This document shows, piece after piece, positions 24,656 to 36,948 of a stretch of DNA of 64,000 nucleotides (its first letter is position 1; the number at the start of each line of letters is the position of its first letter). The notes under the pieces were generated by a model, which was not told the origin of the DNA, made no database searches, and saw only the letters and a list, made by a program, of their open reading frames with translations. This stretch comes from Diplolepis rosae (lineage: Eukaryota > Arthropoda > Insecta > Hymenoptera > Diplolepididae). Position numbers and translations under genes: made by a program. Location: the NCBI GenBank assembly GCA_030998225.1, contig JAPYXD010000678.1, forward strand, positions 124,001 to 188,000. Reading direction: 5' to 3'.

Positions 24656-26090
24656 TAGGACAGAGTACTGAACCACTTATACTTTTGTAATATGTACTCG
24701 TTTATTTTAATTTAATTTCATTCAGTATTCAACTTTTCGATGTGAATATTTTTACAACGCATGAATTATTTCTTTAAATTAATTTTAAGGAATTGTACTG
24801 GGTATAGAATCAGCTTATTAATGTGTTATTATTTAATATTGCTATATACATATATTTACTATATATTTATATGTACCAAAGTATCATTAACAATTCATAA
24901 GATTAGAATAATCATTAGGAAGTTTGCTGCGCTGAAATAACGAAGAAAATAATCTGATCTCATAATGATGAAGATAAAAAGCGCCAACACAGGAAGAAAA
25001 GGTGGGAGATTGCTTTTCGTTACCACAGCACTCCGAACAGACTACTTCAACACTCAGTAAGTTATTTACCAGTTAGCGATTCAGGTGTGTGCAAAATCTG
25101 AAACTGCATCGAAAATCTGTCAGAGGATTATCGCCAATAATCACGAATTTCGAAGACCATTGTAAGTGAGGCAAAGAATCTTAAACTAATAACTAAGTGA
25201 AAAAGCAAAGTTAAAATTTTTTACGCGTGTAAAGTAATAATAATAGACAAAATGAAAATTGATCAGTGAAATTTTTCTCTCGAGAGAAATAGTCTATATA
25301 ATAATACTCTATATAATAATATAGAGTATAAACTTCTCAAAAAAAGGATAAAAAAAAAGAATAGCTTCTTTGAATATGAGTAGAACTACCACTCTATTTA
25401 ATTTAAAAATAACACGTTTGTTGAATGCCCATTTGTTAATTCGACTAATTTATCGACGGTTTTGTATTATGAACGTTGAATTAATTTTCTTATTTGCAAT
25501 ACCTCTAATTTTAATACTAAAAACTCTACTGACTCGGAAAAAAAATTTCATTTCATAAAAACCTTTATTTAGCTGTATTTGGTTGACTTGCTAAATATTT
25601 TTCTTAATTTTACTAAATCTTGGTGAAATAAATAAAAAAATTTGTTTTGCTCAACTAACTGTTCGTTTGTTAGTATTTTATTATTTTCTAGAAGTTCTTA
25701 TAATGAATTAACTCAATAAACTAAAAAATTGGCCAACCATACACATATTTTTATCAGAGTATTGAAGCGTTCGTAAACTTTAAAAAAGTGAAAGGATAAC
25801 ATAATGATCAGATTCTAAAAATGATCTTTCATGGAATCATTTTGAAGTGCTAGCAATAGAATATTTATAAATCTGCGGAAGTATTATTAGAATAAACTCA
25901 ATTTTTCAAAAACATTATTATTTCCATCTAAAGCTCATTTTTAGCTGGATGTGATTACGAAATTTGAGCCTCTAATTGTGAAAAAGATTCTCATTTCCCA
26001 ATTTTTGTTTCGTTTAAAATATTTATATTAGGGAATTTATTGGGTGGAGATTTCAACCTTCTAGATGAATTTCACTATTTTTAAGACCTA
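24656..26090. other. AT-rich DNA without a recognised gene
   Basis: A less AT-rich patch at about 24980-25200 could be an untranslated exon or promoter, but nothing decides it. A perfect small hairpin, tactctatataataatatag with flanks, lies near 25300-25330. Confidence 0.35.
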
Positions 26091-26094
26091 AGTA

Positions 26095-26450
26095 CCAAGC
26101 CGGTATTGCCAGTGCTGGCGGGGTACTGATACAGTACAGGGCGATAAGTTTGGTAATGCACTGGTAAAACTTCGAAAGATGACACCGACGTTTGGAACTG
26201 GTAATAGGGCCGTGCCAAGACTGGCATAATACTAGCGCGAAATAATAAATTTAGTTTCGGTTTTATAACAGATTTCTGTTACTGTTTGGCCCTCGTAGTA
26301 TTGGTGTAATACTGCCACAGTCACAGTGGAAAAACAATGCAATACCGTGCTGGTATGAAATCATTATTATTCGTCTCGGCGGAGTACTGGCATGGTACTG
26401 GTGGTATAATCGATACTGTCCTGGTATATCTCAGACATATGACACCGTCT
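26095..26450. repeat. Interspersed repeat of TACTGGCA/GGTACTGG words
   Basis: The words tactggc, ggtactg, gtactgg and mirror forms recur about every 20-40 bp. GC-richer than both flanks. Probably a short foldback or subterminal repeat region of unknown family. Confidence 0.5.
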
Positions 26451-27703
26451 ATTTTCATGTTTTAATTAATCGATTCGAGCATATTCTCATTGAGCGCGCG
26501 ATTTGCTTGTTGCGCTTCACGCTCGATCGATGTTCTATGCCTTTTACATAAAAATTGCTAAATTTAGTTGACTTTAAATGAAAAAGAAAATTTCATTTAA
26601 TTAAGGCTCTATCGGCCTTAAGAACTGTCATTGTTTTAATTTGATCTAATACTTTTCATCCTTCCCATTGTTGACTTAATAACTTAAATGAATCTTTTGC
26701 AAAACACGCGCTAAAGAAGTACTTTGAGTCCCTGTATAATGGTAGTAAGGACGTAAATTTACGATCGGCGTTTTCATATTATATCACTTGCTGGCGCAAA
26801 AACTCACGAGAGTGAGAGAGACAAAATATTGTCCATCTCTTTCACTATTGTAAGTTTTGAACAAGCAAGCAAGCAAGCAAAATGCTTGCATTTCTAGATA
26901 TGTCTGTACCTTTATACTTTATATATTTATGTTAAAATATTTTTTCTGAAATTTCTTATGTGCAACAATTTCATATTTCTTTTCAAACAATAGCGCCTTT
27001 AGAGGGATTTCCCAAACAACGAAACATTTCTTAAATTTCAAAAGAGGAATTGCATATACTTGAACTCTTTTACTACTTTAAGACTTTAAACTGCTCTAAC
27101 CCTGCGTCTTCGTTTTTAATCTTTATAGTCTTATTTCTCCCTACTTTCATAGATTCTGCTACTTTTGGTATCCGACTTTTATTTTCTAGTACCCCTAACC
27201 CATTCTTTACAAAAGATTAAAAAATATTCGCATACGAAGACGAATGAATGACTCGAGAATACAGGTTTCACGTCACTCGACTACTTTCGTATACGTAAAT
27301 GAATCGAGTGAACCAATTTTATAATAATATTACAGATGATGTGAATTACACATTTTCTCAAAGCCACTAAATTTCTTTTTGAATTTAAGTGAAACAGGAA
27401 ATTCAATTTACTTAAGGCTCTATCGGCCTTATAAGAAACACATTCTCATCATGACAATATTTGATTAAATTATAATTTTTCTCTACCATGAAACTGCAAA
27501 TTATGAATTACTGTTAGGTTATTCGCATATAATTCCTGTGAAAAACGGCTTTTTTTATATAAAAAAGTATTACAAATTCTTTAAAAATTTGAATTCATTT
27601 GCATTATTTGCGACATAAACGCGACTATAGTGATCTTCCGATAATTTAGGCAGGGGCAGAAATTTGAAAATCAGCTAATTAATTTAATGTTTAAAATAAT
27701 CAT
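26450..27703. other. AT-rich DNA with two TTAAGGCTCTATCGGCC fragments
   Basis: The near-palindrome TTAAGGCTCTATCGGCCTT occurs at 26601 and 27412. The second copy and about 100 bp around it (27340-27445) match, inverted, the outer border of the large palindrome near 55715-55830, so this is a fragment of that family. No gene recognised. Confidence 0.5.
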
Positions 27704-28566
27704 ATCCCAAGTAACACAAGATCAACTGTTAGACGTCTAAAACAGCTTTTTGGAAAAAACGGGAGAGCTCTAGAAGAAGTTCCAATTGTCCACCGAAAGT
27801 GCTATTAGACGTCTAGTAGAGCTCAAATTGGCCGCTAATTCAACTATTTTTGGCTTCTAGAAGACGATCGAAAAAAAGCATCTACAAGACGTCCTTATGT
27901 CGACTTTTAGAGGAGTGTCATTCGATGAGTTTTAGATTGTTTGAAGAGCTCTATTAGAGCTCACGATAATCTATTCTACAAGACGTTATGACAATCGTCT
28001 TTTAGACAACAATTAAAAATTCTGCTAGAACAGGTAAGTAAATATTTCCTAGAAGGTTAAGAGCTTTAGAAGAGGTATGAAAAATTGCATGTTAGATATT
28101 AAAAATGGACTAAAAGTGATATTTTTACATGAGATTTTCTACAAATAAAAGCCGAAAATGTAGTACAGATATTTATCTTGAGACCGATATCTAAAAAAAA
28201 AGTAAAAATATCACTTTTAGCCCATTTTCTAATATTTAAAATACAATTTTTCAAACCTCTTCTAGAGCTCTTAACCTAGATTAAAGAGGACTGGAATACA
28301 TTTTTAAGAAGCTGTAATAGAGCGATTTAAACAATCTAAAACTCATCGAATGACACTCCTCTAAAAGACGACATAAGGACGTCTTGTAGATGCTTCTTTT
28401 CGAACGTCTTCTAGACGTTAAAACTAGTTGAATTAGCGGCCAATTTGAGCTCTACTAGACTCTAATAGCACTTTCGGCGGAAAATCAGAACGTCTTCTAG
28501 AGCTCTCCCGTTTTTCCCAAAAAGCTGTTTTAGACGTCTAATAGATGATCTTGTGTTACTTGGGAT
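27704..28566. mobile_element. Near-perfect foldback element, CCCAAGTAACACAAG tips
   Basis: Tips ATCCCAAGTAACACAAGATC and its mirror; arms of about 400 bp are inverted copies over most of their length. Words agacgtcta and agagctct are repeated many times. No coding capacity. Weaker inverted similarity continues outward for about 40 bp. Confidence 0.85.
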
Positions 28567-29526
28567 AAATCATTTTTTAAATAATTTAATTGGTTAATTA
28601 TCACAAAAAATGTCATTCCAACAATAATTGAAGGAAAAATAATTTTTTTTAAGAGTAAGCGGCCGATTTGGTCATTTATTCATATTACCTATGTTTGATT
28701 AAAATTGAAGTTTAAAAATGCCTTTGGAGGCACTTATGAGTCACTTCTGGACCGAAAAATCAATCTATCTGTGATAAAAACTCATGAGATGAGAATTCGT
28801 TTATAAAAATGTTTATAACCATAGCAATTATTAACATATGTGCATTTTTCGATGAAAATTATGACTCCTATGAAAAATCTTAGCAATTAGAGTCAAACGA
28901 AAAAAAAATTTCGACGAGAAATACACGCGAATAAGAATTTGTTTATAAAATTGTTTATAATGATTAACTTTAATATCAATAAAATTATTTATGTTCCATG
29001 AGAGCAGTTGCAATGATTCTGGCCAATCGAAAATTCTCTCAAGAATTTAATGCTGAGAATTTCTAAAAACCAAAATTCAAAATCGGTCAGGAAATACGAC
29101 CTGTAGCCGATTATGAACAGTAATTTCCTATTTCGGACTACTGTGCCTCGGCCTGAATACATCGGACCTTACCTCAGAAAGCGTGCCTTAGCTTTTAGAA
29201 ACACAATATACTAATTCTTAGCAGATAAACGTAAAAAAAAGATCAAGGTATGTTTATCTACTATGTCGAATCCATTTTACTTTTTAATTTTAATAGTATT
29301 TTTTGAAATTGAAGCAAAAATATACATTTTATCCGAGACTGTCTCAGACGAAATTTGTAGATCTCATTCAAGCAAACAATTTTGCATTTTTACCTTCTTC
29401 TATTATTCCACATATTCTGGTTTTGTAGGAATTAATTTTGTGTTATAGCGTTTTTTCGTATCTCCTATAGTTTAACTGGGAAAATGGAATTTTCATATTG
29501 ATTTGTTTCATGTTTAACATAATGTT
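28567..29526. other. AT-rich DNA; single unit of a tandem-repeat family
   Basis: The part 29250-29500 matches one unit of the 125-130-bp tandem repeats found in the palindrome arms at 53210-53760 (gacgaaatttgtagatct, then cgtatctcctatagtttaac). The rest is AT-rich without recognised content. Confidence 0.45.
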
Positions 29527-31664
29527 CTACTATTAAGTCCATGCTTTGATGAAAACTCAGAAACGGTATTTAGTACTTTCTATGCAACAATTAAGTAAAC
29601 AAATGAAATTATCTCAAAAGGGACATATGTCTAAATTGAATCATTTTTTGTGTAATTTGTTCGTTAAGTACACAGAACTTTGTGTCAAAATTTGGTAGTG
29701 GACCGTTTGATACTTTTCGAGGAAAAAATTTTTTTGTGTGACCGCGCGCTTGGAGCGCGCAACGCGAAGTATAGAGTCGAGCGCACTCAAACATTTGTAA
29801 GTGAGTCTACAATTTCAAATTGACATGTTTGATAACATGTCTATTATTGTATTGACCCAAATTCATATAATGTTTGTTCATTTCTTTGGCATAGGGTCAG
29901 TTTCTTCTTATTTTCTTTGATTAAAATTATTATTACATTTAAAAATGCGCAAAAAGAAAGAAAGGCAAACGTTTCGGCCACATATGGGGACCCTTGCCGC
30001 ATGTCCCGAGTCGGTTTTTAAAACAGTTCAGATCATTCTGTGAGAGACGCCGGTATTAAAGTCTTAACGAGAAGTTTTCATGAATGTCAAACTTGTTCGC
30101 GGTTTGCCATTGTAAACCAATTTGGCATCATTCTTTAATAATAAACATTTTTTGAATGAAAAAAAAATTCCGGTCGGTTCGTGTGCAAAATCTTTTATAT
30201 TTTTTCATTTTATCCGGTTTTTATTCATAGTGAACTTCAATTTTTCAATTCGTGATGCTGCATATTGGACTACTTCATTTTGAATTGCAAGCTATGAGAT
30301 AAGTTTTTACTTTTTATGATAATTCTTTTTTAATTATCTAAATTATAGTAATTTTTACAGAAATTTTGAATTAGTCTCTGAATTTATGGCACTGAAGAGG
30401 GCCCCCATATGTGGCCGAAACGTTTGCCTTTCTTTCTTTTTGCGCATTTTTAAATGTAATAATAATTTTAATCAAAGAAAATAAGAAGAAACTGACCCTA
30501 TGCCAAAGAAATGAGTCTACAATATTCTGATGAGGATTTTATGCAGTTCCCACAAATAAAAGTCGGTAAATAATAAAAAGTCTTTTGAGAAAGAAACACT
30601 GTTTAATTCGAAAGCAGTCATGTAATTTATTAACAATGCACTTTTACATCCAATACTTTCAAATAAATTAAAATTCAATTGTTGTCAGTTTGTAATGTTT
30701 GTAATGGTGTCGTTATTTGATCATACACAGACCTTTGAAGACTAGCTTTTCGTGCTTGTCTTTCAGGAGTTTGAAATCATTTTTGGGCCTTTTTTAATGT
30801 ACTTTGCAACATTTTAGCGAAAAACAAAGATTGACATTATTTTGCGCTTGATTTATATTTTTGAAAGCCGTTTTCAAAATAAAAATCGGACCACCTCTGC
30901 GGCAAGCAGACATTGTACAATTAACGGATTAAATAAATTAAAGTGTCAATAGCGCGAAAACGTATTATCTCAAAGTGTCCGTTTTTTATGCATTTGAAGA
31001 GCATAAAGTCTGCTACTTTTCCACCAAATCTTAACCCTAAAAAGTTAAAAATTAACTGAGATATTAATTTGTTTAACAAAAGCTAAATTTACCGGTTTTT
31101 CCGAATTTTCTCCGCTTCTAATTATCCAATCAGATGAAGCGACAGCTCATTTTGTTGGCAATTCAATTGTCTACAACCTATCAATTGATGTTGTCAAGAT
31201 TGGATAATTACCTTTAATGTTATAAACAAAAAACTAAAAAAAGTGCGATTTTTTGGTCTAAAATGTTGATAAAAAATTTATAAATCATATTTCATTGTCC
31301 AAAACATGACACAATTACTCTATGACCAACCTTTCTTCTGATGGCGCAGTCCGTTTTCTGAAATAAATAATGTCATAAATCATTCATAATAAATGCCCTG
31401 TTGCTTGGACTATCGACTCTATACTTCGCGTTGCGCGCTCCAAGTGCACGGTCACACAAAAAAAAATTTTTCTCGAGAAGTATCAAACGGTCCACTACCA
31501 AATTTTGACACAAAGTTCTGAGTACTTAACGAACAAACTACACAAAAAATGATTCAATTCAAACATGTCCCTTTTGAGATAATTTCATTTGTTTACTTAA
31601 TTGTTGCATAGAAAGTACTAAATACCGTTTCTGAGTTTTCATCAAAGCATGGACTTAATAGTAG
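29527..31664. repeat. Nested inverted repeats, outer arms about 253 bp
   Basis: Outer arms 29527-29780 and 31413-31664 mirror each other closely. Inside, a second inverted pair of about 120 bp lies at roughly 29878-30000 and 30400-30515, ending in the ggccgaaacgtttgcc motif. No ORF of note. The spacer 30520-31410 is AT-rich. Confidence 0.75.
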
Positions 31665-32361
31665 ATCCCATGGCATATTTTATTTATGTATTCTATACTC
31701 TTCGTTGAATATTAGAAGCAGTATTGAAAAAAACATTTTTTGCACTTTGAAAATAAAAAAATCAATAACTTGAAAAATTTACATATCATATTGAAAAAAA
31801 AATGCGTGTCATTTTTTTTCCTCTCTAGAACGGGGAAAAAAATTTTCAGGTTAATCAAAACTTTGATTGTAAATCTGTTATAGAATAACCCATATATAAA
31901 ATAGCATTACTTTTTTGCATGCAACTTGCCAATTGGCATAGATTTATAAGCACTATCAGAAACCACACTCTAAAAAAATGTCTATTAATAGTGAAATTAC
32001 GTTCCTTTCAGAATGCATCCATTGAAATTAAGCAGATTTCTTTCGTTTATCAACAGAACCGTTTAACTGTTAAAAAACTCATCTGTAAATAGAAAGACGA
32101 AAATAGTTATTTTACTATGAAAAGAAATCCTTTAAATATTAAAGGATTGACTTTGTAGACTAGCAGACGAAGTGCGATTGCGCATCAGTGAGTTTACATC
32201 GTTCAGTGCTTAACAGTGCATTATATGCGCGAGTAATTTTTGTGTAGCGCGATATATTCTTTTATAATCGCGATTAATCAACAAGGATGCTTCAAGAAAA
32301 TGGATTTCTTAAAAAAATTAGGAATTCCAGAGTGCGACGTAAACATTTTGGAATGTACGGA

Positions 32362-32583
32362 TGTTATAGTGAAAACTAAACTTTCTATCTTTGGATAGTA
32401 GTGACATCAAACTGATATCACTTTGTATGCTTTATTCGTGAGAGATTTTAGAGAAGAACTGACGAGGCCTGCCTGAACCTCTACATATATAGACAGCTAA
32501 ACCTAGGAGGGGGAGGTCATCAACCTCTACATATATGGATAACTAAACCTGGGGGAAGGAGGTCATCATCTGGCCTGGTAACA
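32362..32583 (-). repeat. 3' LTR of the errantivirus-type element
   Basis: 222 bp. Preceded (in element sense) by a purine tract AAAAAGGGGAG, the likely polypurine primer. Contains a tandem duplication of about 46 bp (aacctctacatatat...). Confidence 0.92.
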
Positions 32584-32619
32584 CTCCCCTTTTTAGACAT
32601 AAATTAGTCTCTTAATTTA

Positions 32620-33602
32620 CTAAATTCTTACCCTCCTTACTTTTGGTATTTCGGTGATCACCAAGGGTTGCAAGCTAGAATTGTACGTGACGACGTTCGT
32701 CGGCGTTGTTACCTTTGTTTTTACACAGAATATACAGAGTTTTTTGGGCATACACTTTTGTATGAATTCGAGTATTTCTAATCTGTACAGAACATAGGCT
32801 GATCCTAATCCTAGCGCTGCGTAACCTAAATAGCTTAACCAATCCATAGTTGTTTCTCTCCATGTTCTTAGTCTTCTGTTAATGGCTATTGATTTTAACA
32901 TATTTTCTGCATCGTCTAGGCTTAATTTGGCTTGTCGTAATTTATTGTTATCTATGATTTTAGGGAGACGTATTAATTTACTTTCTAAGGTTTTTAGATC
33001 GTCGTTAGAGTAACTAATGTTGTAGGTCGCATTGAATTCGTTGTAAAATTGTCCCTTTAGATTTTTGCTAAGGTACAGTGCGTCCATTCCATTATAGATT
33101 TTACAATTTGAGCCCGTTAGTAGTGAGAGTTGTTTAATCTTTAGGTGTTCTATTCCTGTTTCGCAGCTAATATCTAAATATACCTCGTTCATTAGTACTA
33201 TTATGTATCCGTTTAGTACGGGTATGAAGGTTTCTTTGTGTAAAGCAAAAGTTGAAGTTTTACATTTGTTCTCTGAGTATCGCTTGAATATCGTAGCTTC
33301 GCATGTTTCACTGTCAGTCAGCCTAAGGTTTGGTTGGCTTCTTTCGCAAATTTTATATTCGCTTATCGTCGTACATTTATTTATTGTTTCCTTGTCAGTA
33401 ATTACATATGAGTCTCTAAATTTTATTAAATAGTCATGGTCGGGAATTACTGCAAAATATAGGTTTTGGATAGGATAAGGGATAGGTATAATATGTTTGA
33501 TGGTACCCTCTTCCTGTTCTATAATGGGAATTTTGACGGTTGTAAGGTGTAGTTGGCTTTACAGTTGGCCATTGCCGCTATTAGAAGTACTAGAGTCCTC
33601 AT
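32620..33602 (-). pseudogene. env (fusion-protein type), internally deleted
   Basis: An ATG at 33602, directly after a pyrimidine-rich tract ending in AG (a likely splice acceptor, as used for env in this group), starts a signal-peptide-like hydrophobic segment that overlaps the 3' end of pol in another frame. That frame closes after about 35 codons. The main env frame runs from just after the pol stop to 32620: an ectodomain segment with several Cys, a hydrophobic membrane span (WLSYLGYAALGLGSAYVLY) and a cytoplasmic tail with a Cys-rich start. It matches only the C-terminal half expected of gypsy/baculovirus F-type envelope proteins; the N-terminal half with the usual cleavage site is not seen. 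A deletion with frame loss near 33530 is the simplest reading. Confidence 0.75.
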
Positions 33603-36600
33603 CTAAAAAATAAGGCATACACTGATCTATGTGTACTCTCAGTATTTTATCTTTATTCCTAATGCGTAGATTATTATTATCTAGGTAATCTATAACTTCG
33701 TAAGGACCTTTCCAGGATTGTTCTAATTTGTTTTGTTTGGTGTTGTTAAGGATTTTGACTAGGCTTTCAGGCTTGTATAAAGGATGTGTTCTTATTATTC
33801 CTTCATCTAATCTTTTCTTAGTTTTTTCTAATTCTACTTGGATTCTCTCTCTAGCTTTTCTGATGTTTTCCTCGTGTTTTTTCCTCCATTTTCTAATCAG
33901 AGCTTGATGGGTTAAATTGAGTGAGTTTTCAATTTGAGATGGTATATTTGGTAATCTTCCAAACGTGAGTTTAAAGGGTGTGAATCCCGTGGTTTGATTT
34001 ACTGTTGAATTTATTGCGAATGTTACATATTTTAGATTTTCGTCCCAGTTATTCTGATTTTCTGCCATGCTAGTTTTGATCCGATTATTCAGGGTTGAGT
34101 GCATTCTTTCAATGTTTCCGTTGGATTGTGGATGGAATGCTGTAGTTTTAATATGTTTGATTTTCAAAGCTTTCTCAAATTGGTCCATTAACTCAGATAG
34201 AAAGTTAGACCCTTGATCAGTGAGAATAGTTTTAGGGGATCCATAAATGTAAATATATTGTTCTATCAGAGCTTCTACTATTGCTGTTGAGGTTTCACTT
34301 TCTAACGGTATTAAAGTGGTGTATCTGATCAATCTATCCTGAATACTAAGTATGTATTTGTTACCTCTAGGTGTAGTGGGTAACGGTCCAAAAATATCCA
34401 GTGCTATTTTATCATTTGGATTGAGTGGTATGTCGGGTATTATACTTTCTGATTGATTCTTAATTCGCGTGGTCTTTTGTAGTTGGCATATAGGGCATTT
34501 TTGGACATAGTCCTTAATGTCTTGGTCCATGTTGGTCCAAATTCCGATTCTCTTGGCTTTTTCGATAGTATTTTGTTCTCCAGTGTGATCCCTATGAGCT
34601 TCTTTAATAATTTGTTTTCGTTCTTCCTTAGTTAATTCTCGGGTTGTAGAAAAACAAATGTGGAAATTCTTATTTGGATAATAGTTTGATAGGAATTCCA
34701 TTATTTCTTGAATTACTTCTCGCTCCAGAAATGTAAATAGAGGATCTCCAAAGGATAATCTAACAATTGAAAGTTTCCTGTTAACGAATTCTTCGATGAA
34801 CCAACTTAATTTATACAGCCAATCTTCTTCGTTGTACATAGGCATTTCATCCTTAGTTACTTCTTTCCAAAGTTTGCCGATAGGGTTAGGCTTTGTTTTG
34901 ATTTTGCCTTTGACTGGTTGTAGTTTCCAATTTATAAAATCCGTATATAAATTAGTATTGTCTCCTGGTGTTTCCGTGATTTCTTCTTCCGTTTCTGTGG
35001 TTTCATTTTCTGATGGTTCTCTCATTCGCCTTGCGGTTAATTTAATTTTTTCTTTTAATATTTCGTCTTTTGTTATTCGCGGCTTGTCGAATGTTTCTAT
35101 TTCCGGTGACTGGTCTTCCAAGCTTGGTTCTTCTTCTTCAGTACTAATTCCGCTTTTTTCCATTGCTTCTTGTAATGTGTCCTTAGTGATGGGAAAAAGT
35201 CTGGATAGACAATCCGCTACTTTATTTTCTTTTCCTTTTACATATTCTATTTCGTATTCGTATTCTTCCATACGAAGTCTCCATCGTAAAAGGCTTGAGC
35301 TAGGGTCTTTCACATTGTGTAGCCAAACTAAAGCACGGTGGTCTGTTTGAATTTTGAATTTCTTTCCAAGAAGATATTGTCTGAGGCGTTTCATAGCCCA
35401 TACAATTGCTAAAAGTTCTTTTTCAGAGGTGGTGTATTTTTCTTCGGCTTTGTTCAATGTTCTTGATATAAAAAGACAAGGGTGCCCGTCTTGGCTCAAT
35501 ACTGCTCCTAATCCACAGTTGGATGCGTCCGTAGTCAGTATAAATTGTTTGGAAAAATCAGGGAATTTTAAAACTGGTGCGATTACCAATGCGTTCTTCA
35601 AATCGTAAAATGCTTTTTCGCAGTCTGGGGTCCAATCGAATATTGTCTCTTTCTGAGTTAGCTTTGTTAAGGGTCTCGCTAAAGTAGAGAAATTCTTGAT
35701 GAATTTCCTATAGTAACCTGCAAGTCCTAAAAATGATTGCACATCTTTTACAGTTTTCAATGGTCTGAATTCTTTTATGCAGTTTATTTTTTCAGGGTTG
35801 GGTTTGACTCCTTCTTTGGTTATTATATGTCCAAGGTATTCTAGTTCTGGTTTAAGGTATTCACATTTTCTCGGTTCTAATCTTAGTCCTAACTGGTAGA
35901 TTCTTTCCATGACTGCTACTAAGTTCTCATTATGTTCCTGAATTGAGCTTCCGAATATCACAATGTCATCTATGTACGCAAAGCATTTTGTTCCGATTAA
36001 TCCTCTGAATGCATTATCCATCATTCTTTGGAAAGTGGCTGGTGCGTTCTTTAAACCGAAAGGCATGCGATTGTATTCGAAATGTCCTTGGGTTGTAGAA
36101 AACGCAGTGTACTTTTTGTCTTCTTCCTTCATCGGGATTTGGTGGAATCCAGCTGAGAGGTCAAAGGCAGAAAAGAACTTAGCTTTTCCTAAGTGATCTA
36201 GTATATCATCGATCATTGGTAATGGGTAAGCATCTTGATCCGTGTCTTCATTAATCTTTCTGTAGTCAATTACCATTCTTAATTTATTTCCTTTTTTCGG
36301 TACTATCCATAAAGGTGAGTTGTATGGTGATTGGCTTTCTCTTATAATTCCCTTTTTTAATAACTTTTCTGTTTCTTCCAGGGCAAACTGTCGGTGTTTT
36401 TCGGGTAATTTGTGGGATCTTAGATTGATTATTTTTCCATTTTTAAGTACTATTTGATGTTCGGTAAGGTTAGTACATGGAAGTGGATCTGATTCTAACG
36501 TGAAAACTTCCGAGTATCTGGCTATCATTTTTTTGATGAATTCTTTGTGGTCTTTTTCTAAATGATCTAATCTTGAAGCTTTCAATAATTCATTTAGTCG

Positions 36601-36948
36601 AAATGTCATTTGAGGTCCATTACTTTCATTTGTGATTATTTTTAATATAGGTTCGTAGCTAATCTGGAGATTTACTTCTTTAGGGTAATCCTCATTATTT
36701 TTCAATGGGATTTTTATTTGTCCGTTTCGTATAGTGTAGAGTCCGTCGGGGATTTCCTTATCATCTATAATGATAATATCTTGATCTTCTGCTCCGTTAT
36801 TTCTTCCTCTGTCATGTTTTCCGCTTCTGTTTCTTCCTCTTGGATTGCTCTTACCGGAGGTGGTCGCTTGAAACCATGGCCTGGGGGAAAACCCTGCTTC
36901 ACTTGGCACTGTGAAGATATATGACCTATTTTGCCGCACTTGAAGCAA
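33559..36948 (-). CDS. pol polyprotein (reverse transcriptase, RNase H, integrase)
   Basis: A long open frame of 1129 codons. RT spans about residues 165-400 with DYRKINE, DLSAGFHQIPM, the catalytic YIDD at 325-328 and LGHII. RNase H follows (TTDASNCGLGAVLSQ, then TDHRAL). A Glu/Thr-rich linker separates it from integrase at about 770-1060, which shows the HHCC zinc motif (HRDH, CPIC) and the D,D,E residues (LDIFGP, TDQGSNF, SNGNIERMH). It overlaps the end of gag in the -1 sense, suggesting frameshift expression. No D-T/S-G protease triad is visible between the zinc knuckle and RT, although gypsy polyproteins normally have one there; it may be deleted. RT and integrase otherwise look intact. 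Confidence 0.9.
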   Translation of the reverse strand: MLQVRQNRSYIFTVPSEAGFSPRPWFQATTSGKSNPRGRNRSGKHDRGRNNGAEDQDIIIIDDKEIPDGLYTIRNGQIKIPLKNNEDYPKEVNLQISYEPILKIITNESNGPQMTFRLNELLKASRLDHLEKDHKEFIKKMIARYSEVFTLESDPLPCTNLTEHQIVLKNGKIINLRSHKLPEKHRQFALEETEKLLKKGIIRESQSPYNSPLWIVPKKGNKLRMVIDYRKINEDTDQDAYPLPMIDDILDHLGKAKFFSAFDLSAGFHQIPMKEEDKKYTAFSTTQGHFEYNRMPFGLKNAPATFQRMMDNAFRGLIGTKCFAYIDDIVIFGSSIQEHNENLVAVMERIYQLGLRLEPRKCEYLKPELEYLGHIITKEGVKPNPEKINCIKEFRPLKTVKDVQSFLGLAGYYRKFIKNFSTLARPLTKLTQKETIFDWTPDCEKAFYDLKNALVIAPVLKFPDFSKQFILTTDASNCGLGAVLSQDGHPCLFISRTLNKAEEKYTTSEKELLAIVWAMKRLRQYLLGKKFKIQTDHRALVWLHNVKDPSSSLLRWRLRMEEYEYEIEYVKGKENKVADCLSRLFPITKDTLQEAMEKSGISTEEEEPSLEDQSPEIETFDKPRITKDEILKEKIKLTARRMREPSENETTETEEEITETPGDNTNLYTDFINWKLQPVKGKIKTKPNPIGKLWKEVTKDEMPMYNEEDWLYKLSWFIEEFVNRKLSIVRLSFGDPLFTFLEREVIQEIMEFLSNYYPNKNFHICFSTTRELTKEERKQIIKEAHRDHTGEQNTIEKAKRIGIWTNMDQDIKDYVQKCPICQLQKTTRIKNQSESIIPDIPLNPNDKIALDIFGPLPTTPRGNKYILSIQDRLIRYTTLIPLESETSTAIVEALIEQYIYIYGSPKTILTDQGSNFLSELMDQFEKALKIKHIKTTAFHPQSNGNIERMHSTLNNRIKTSMAENQNNWDENLKYVTFAINSTVNQTTGFTPFKLTFGRLPNIPSQIENSLNLTHQALIRKWRKKHEENIRKARERIQVELEKTKKRLDEGIIRTHPLYKPESLVKILNNTKQNKLEQSWKGPYEVIDYLDNNNLRIRNKDKILRVHIDQCMPYFLDEDSSTSNSGNGQL

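Noticed and set aside
24980..25200. Possible promoter or 5' exon of a host gene
   Set aside because: Only composition suggests it; no downstream coding exon found.
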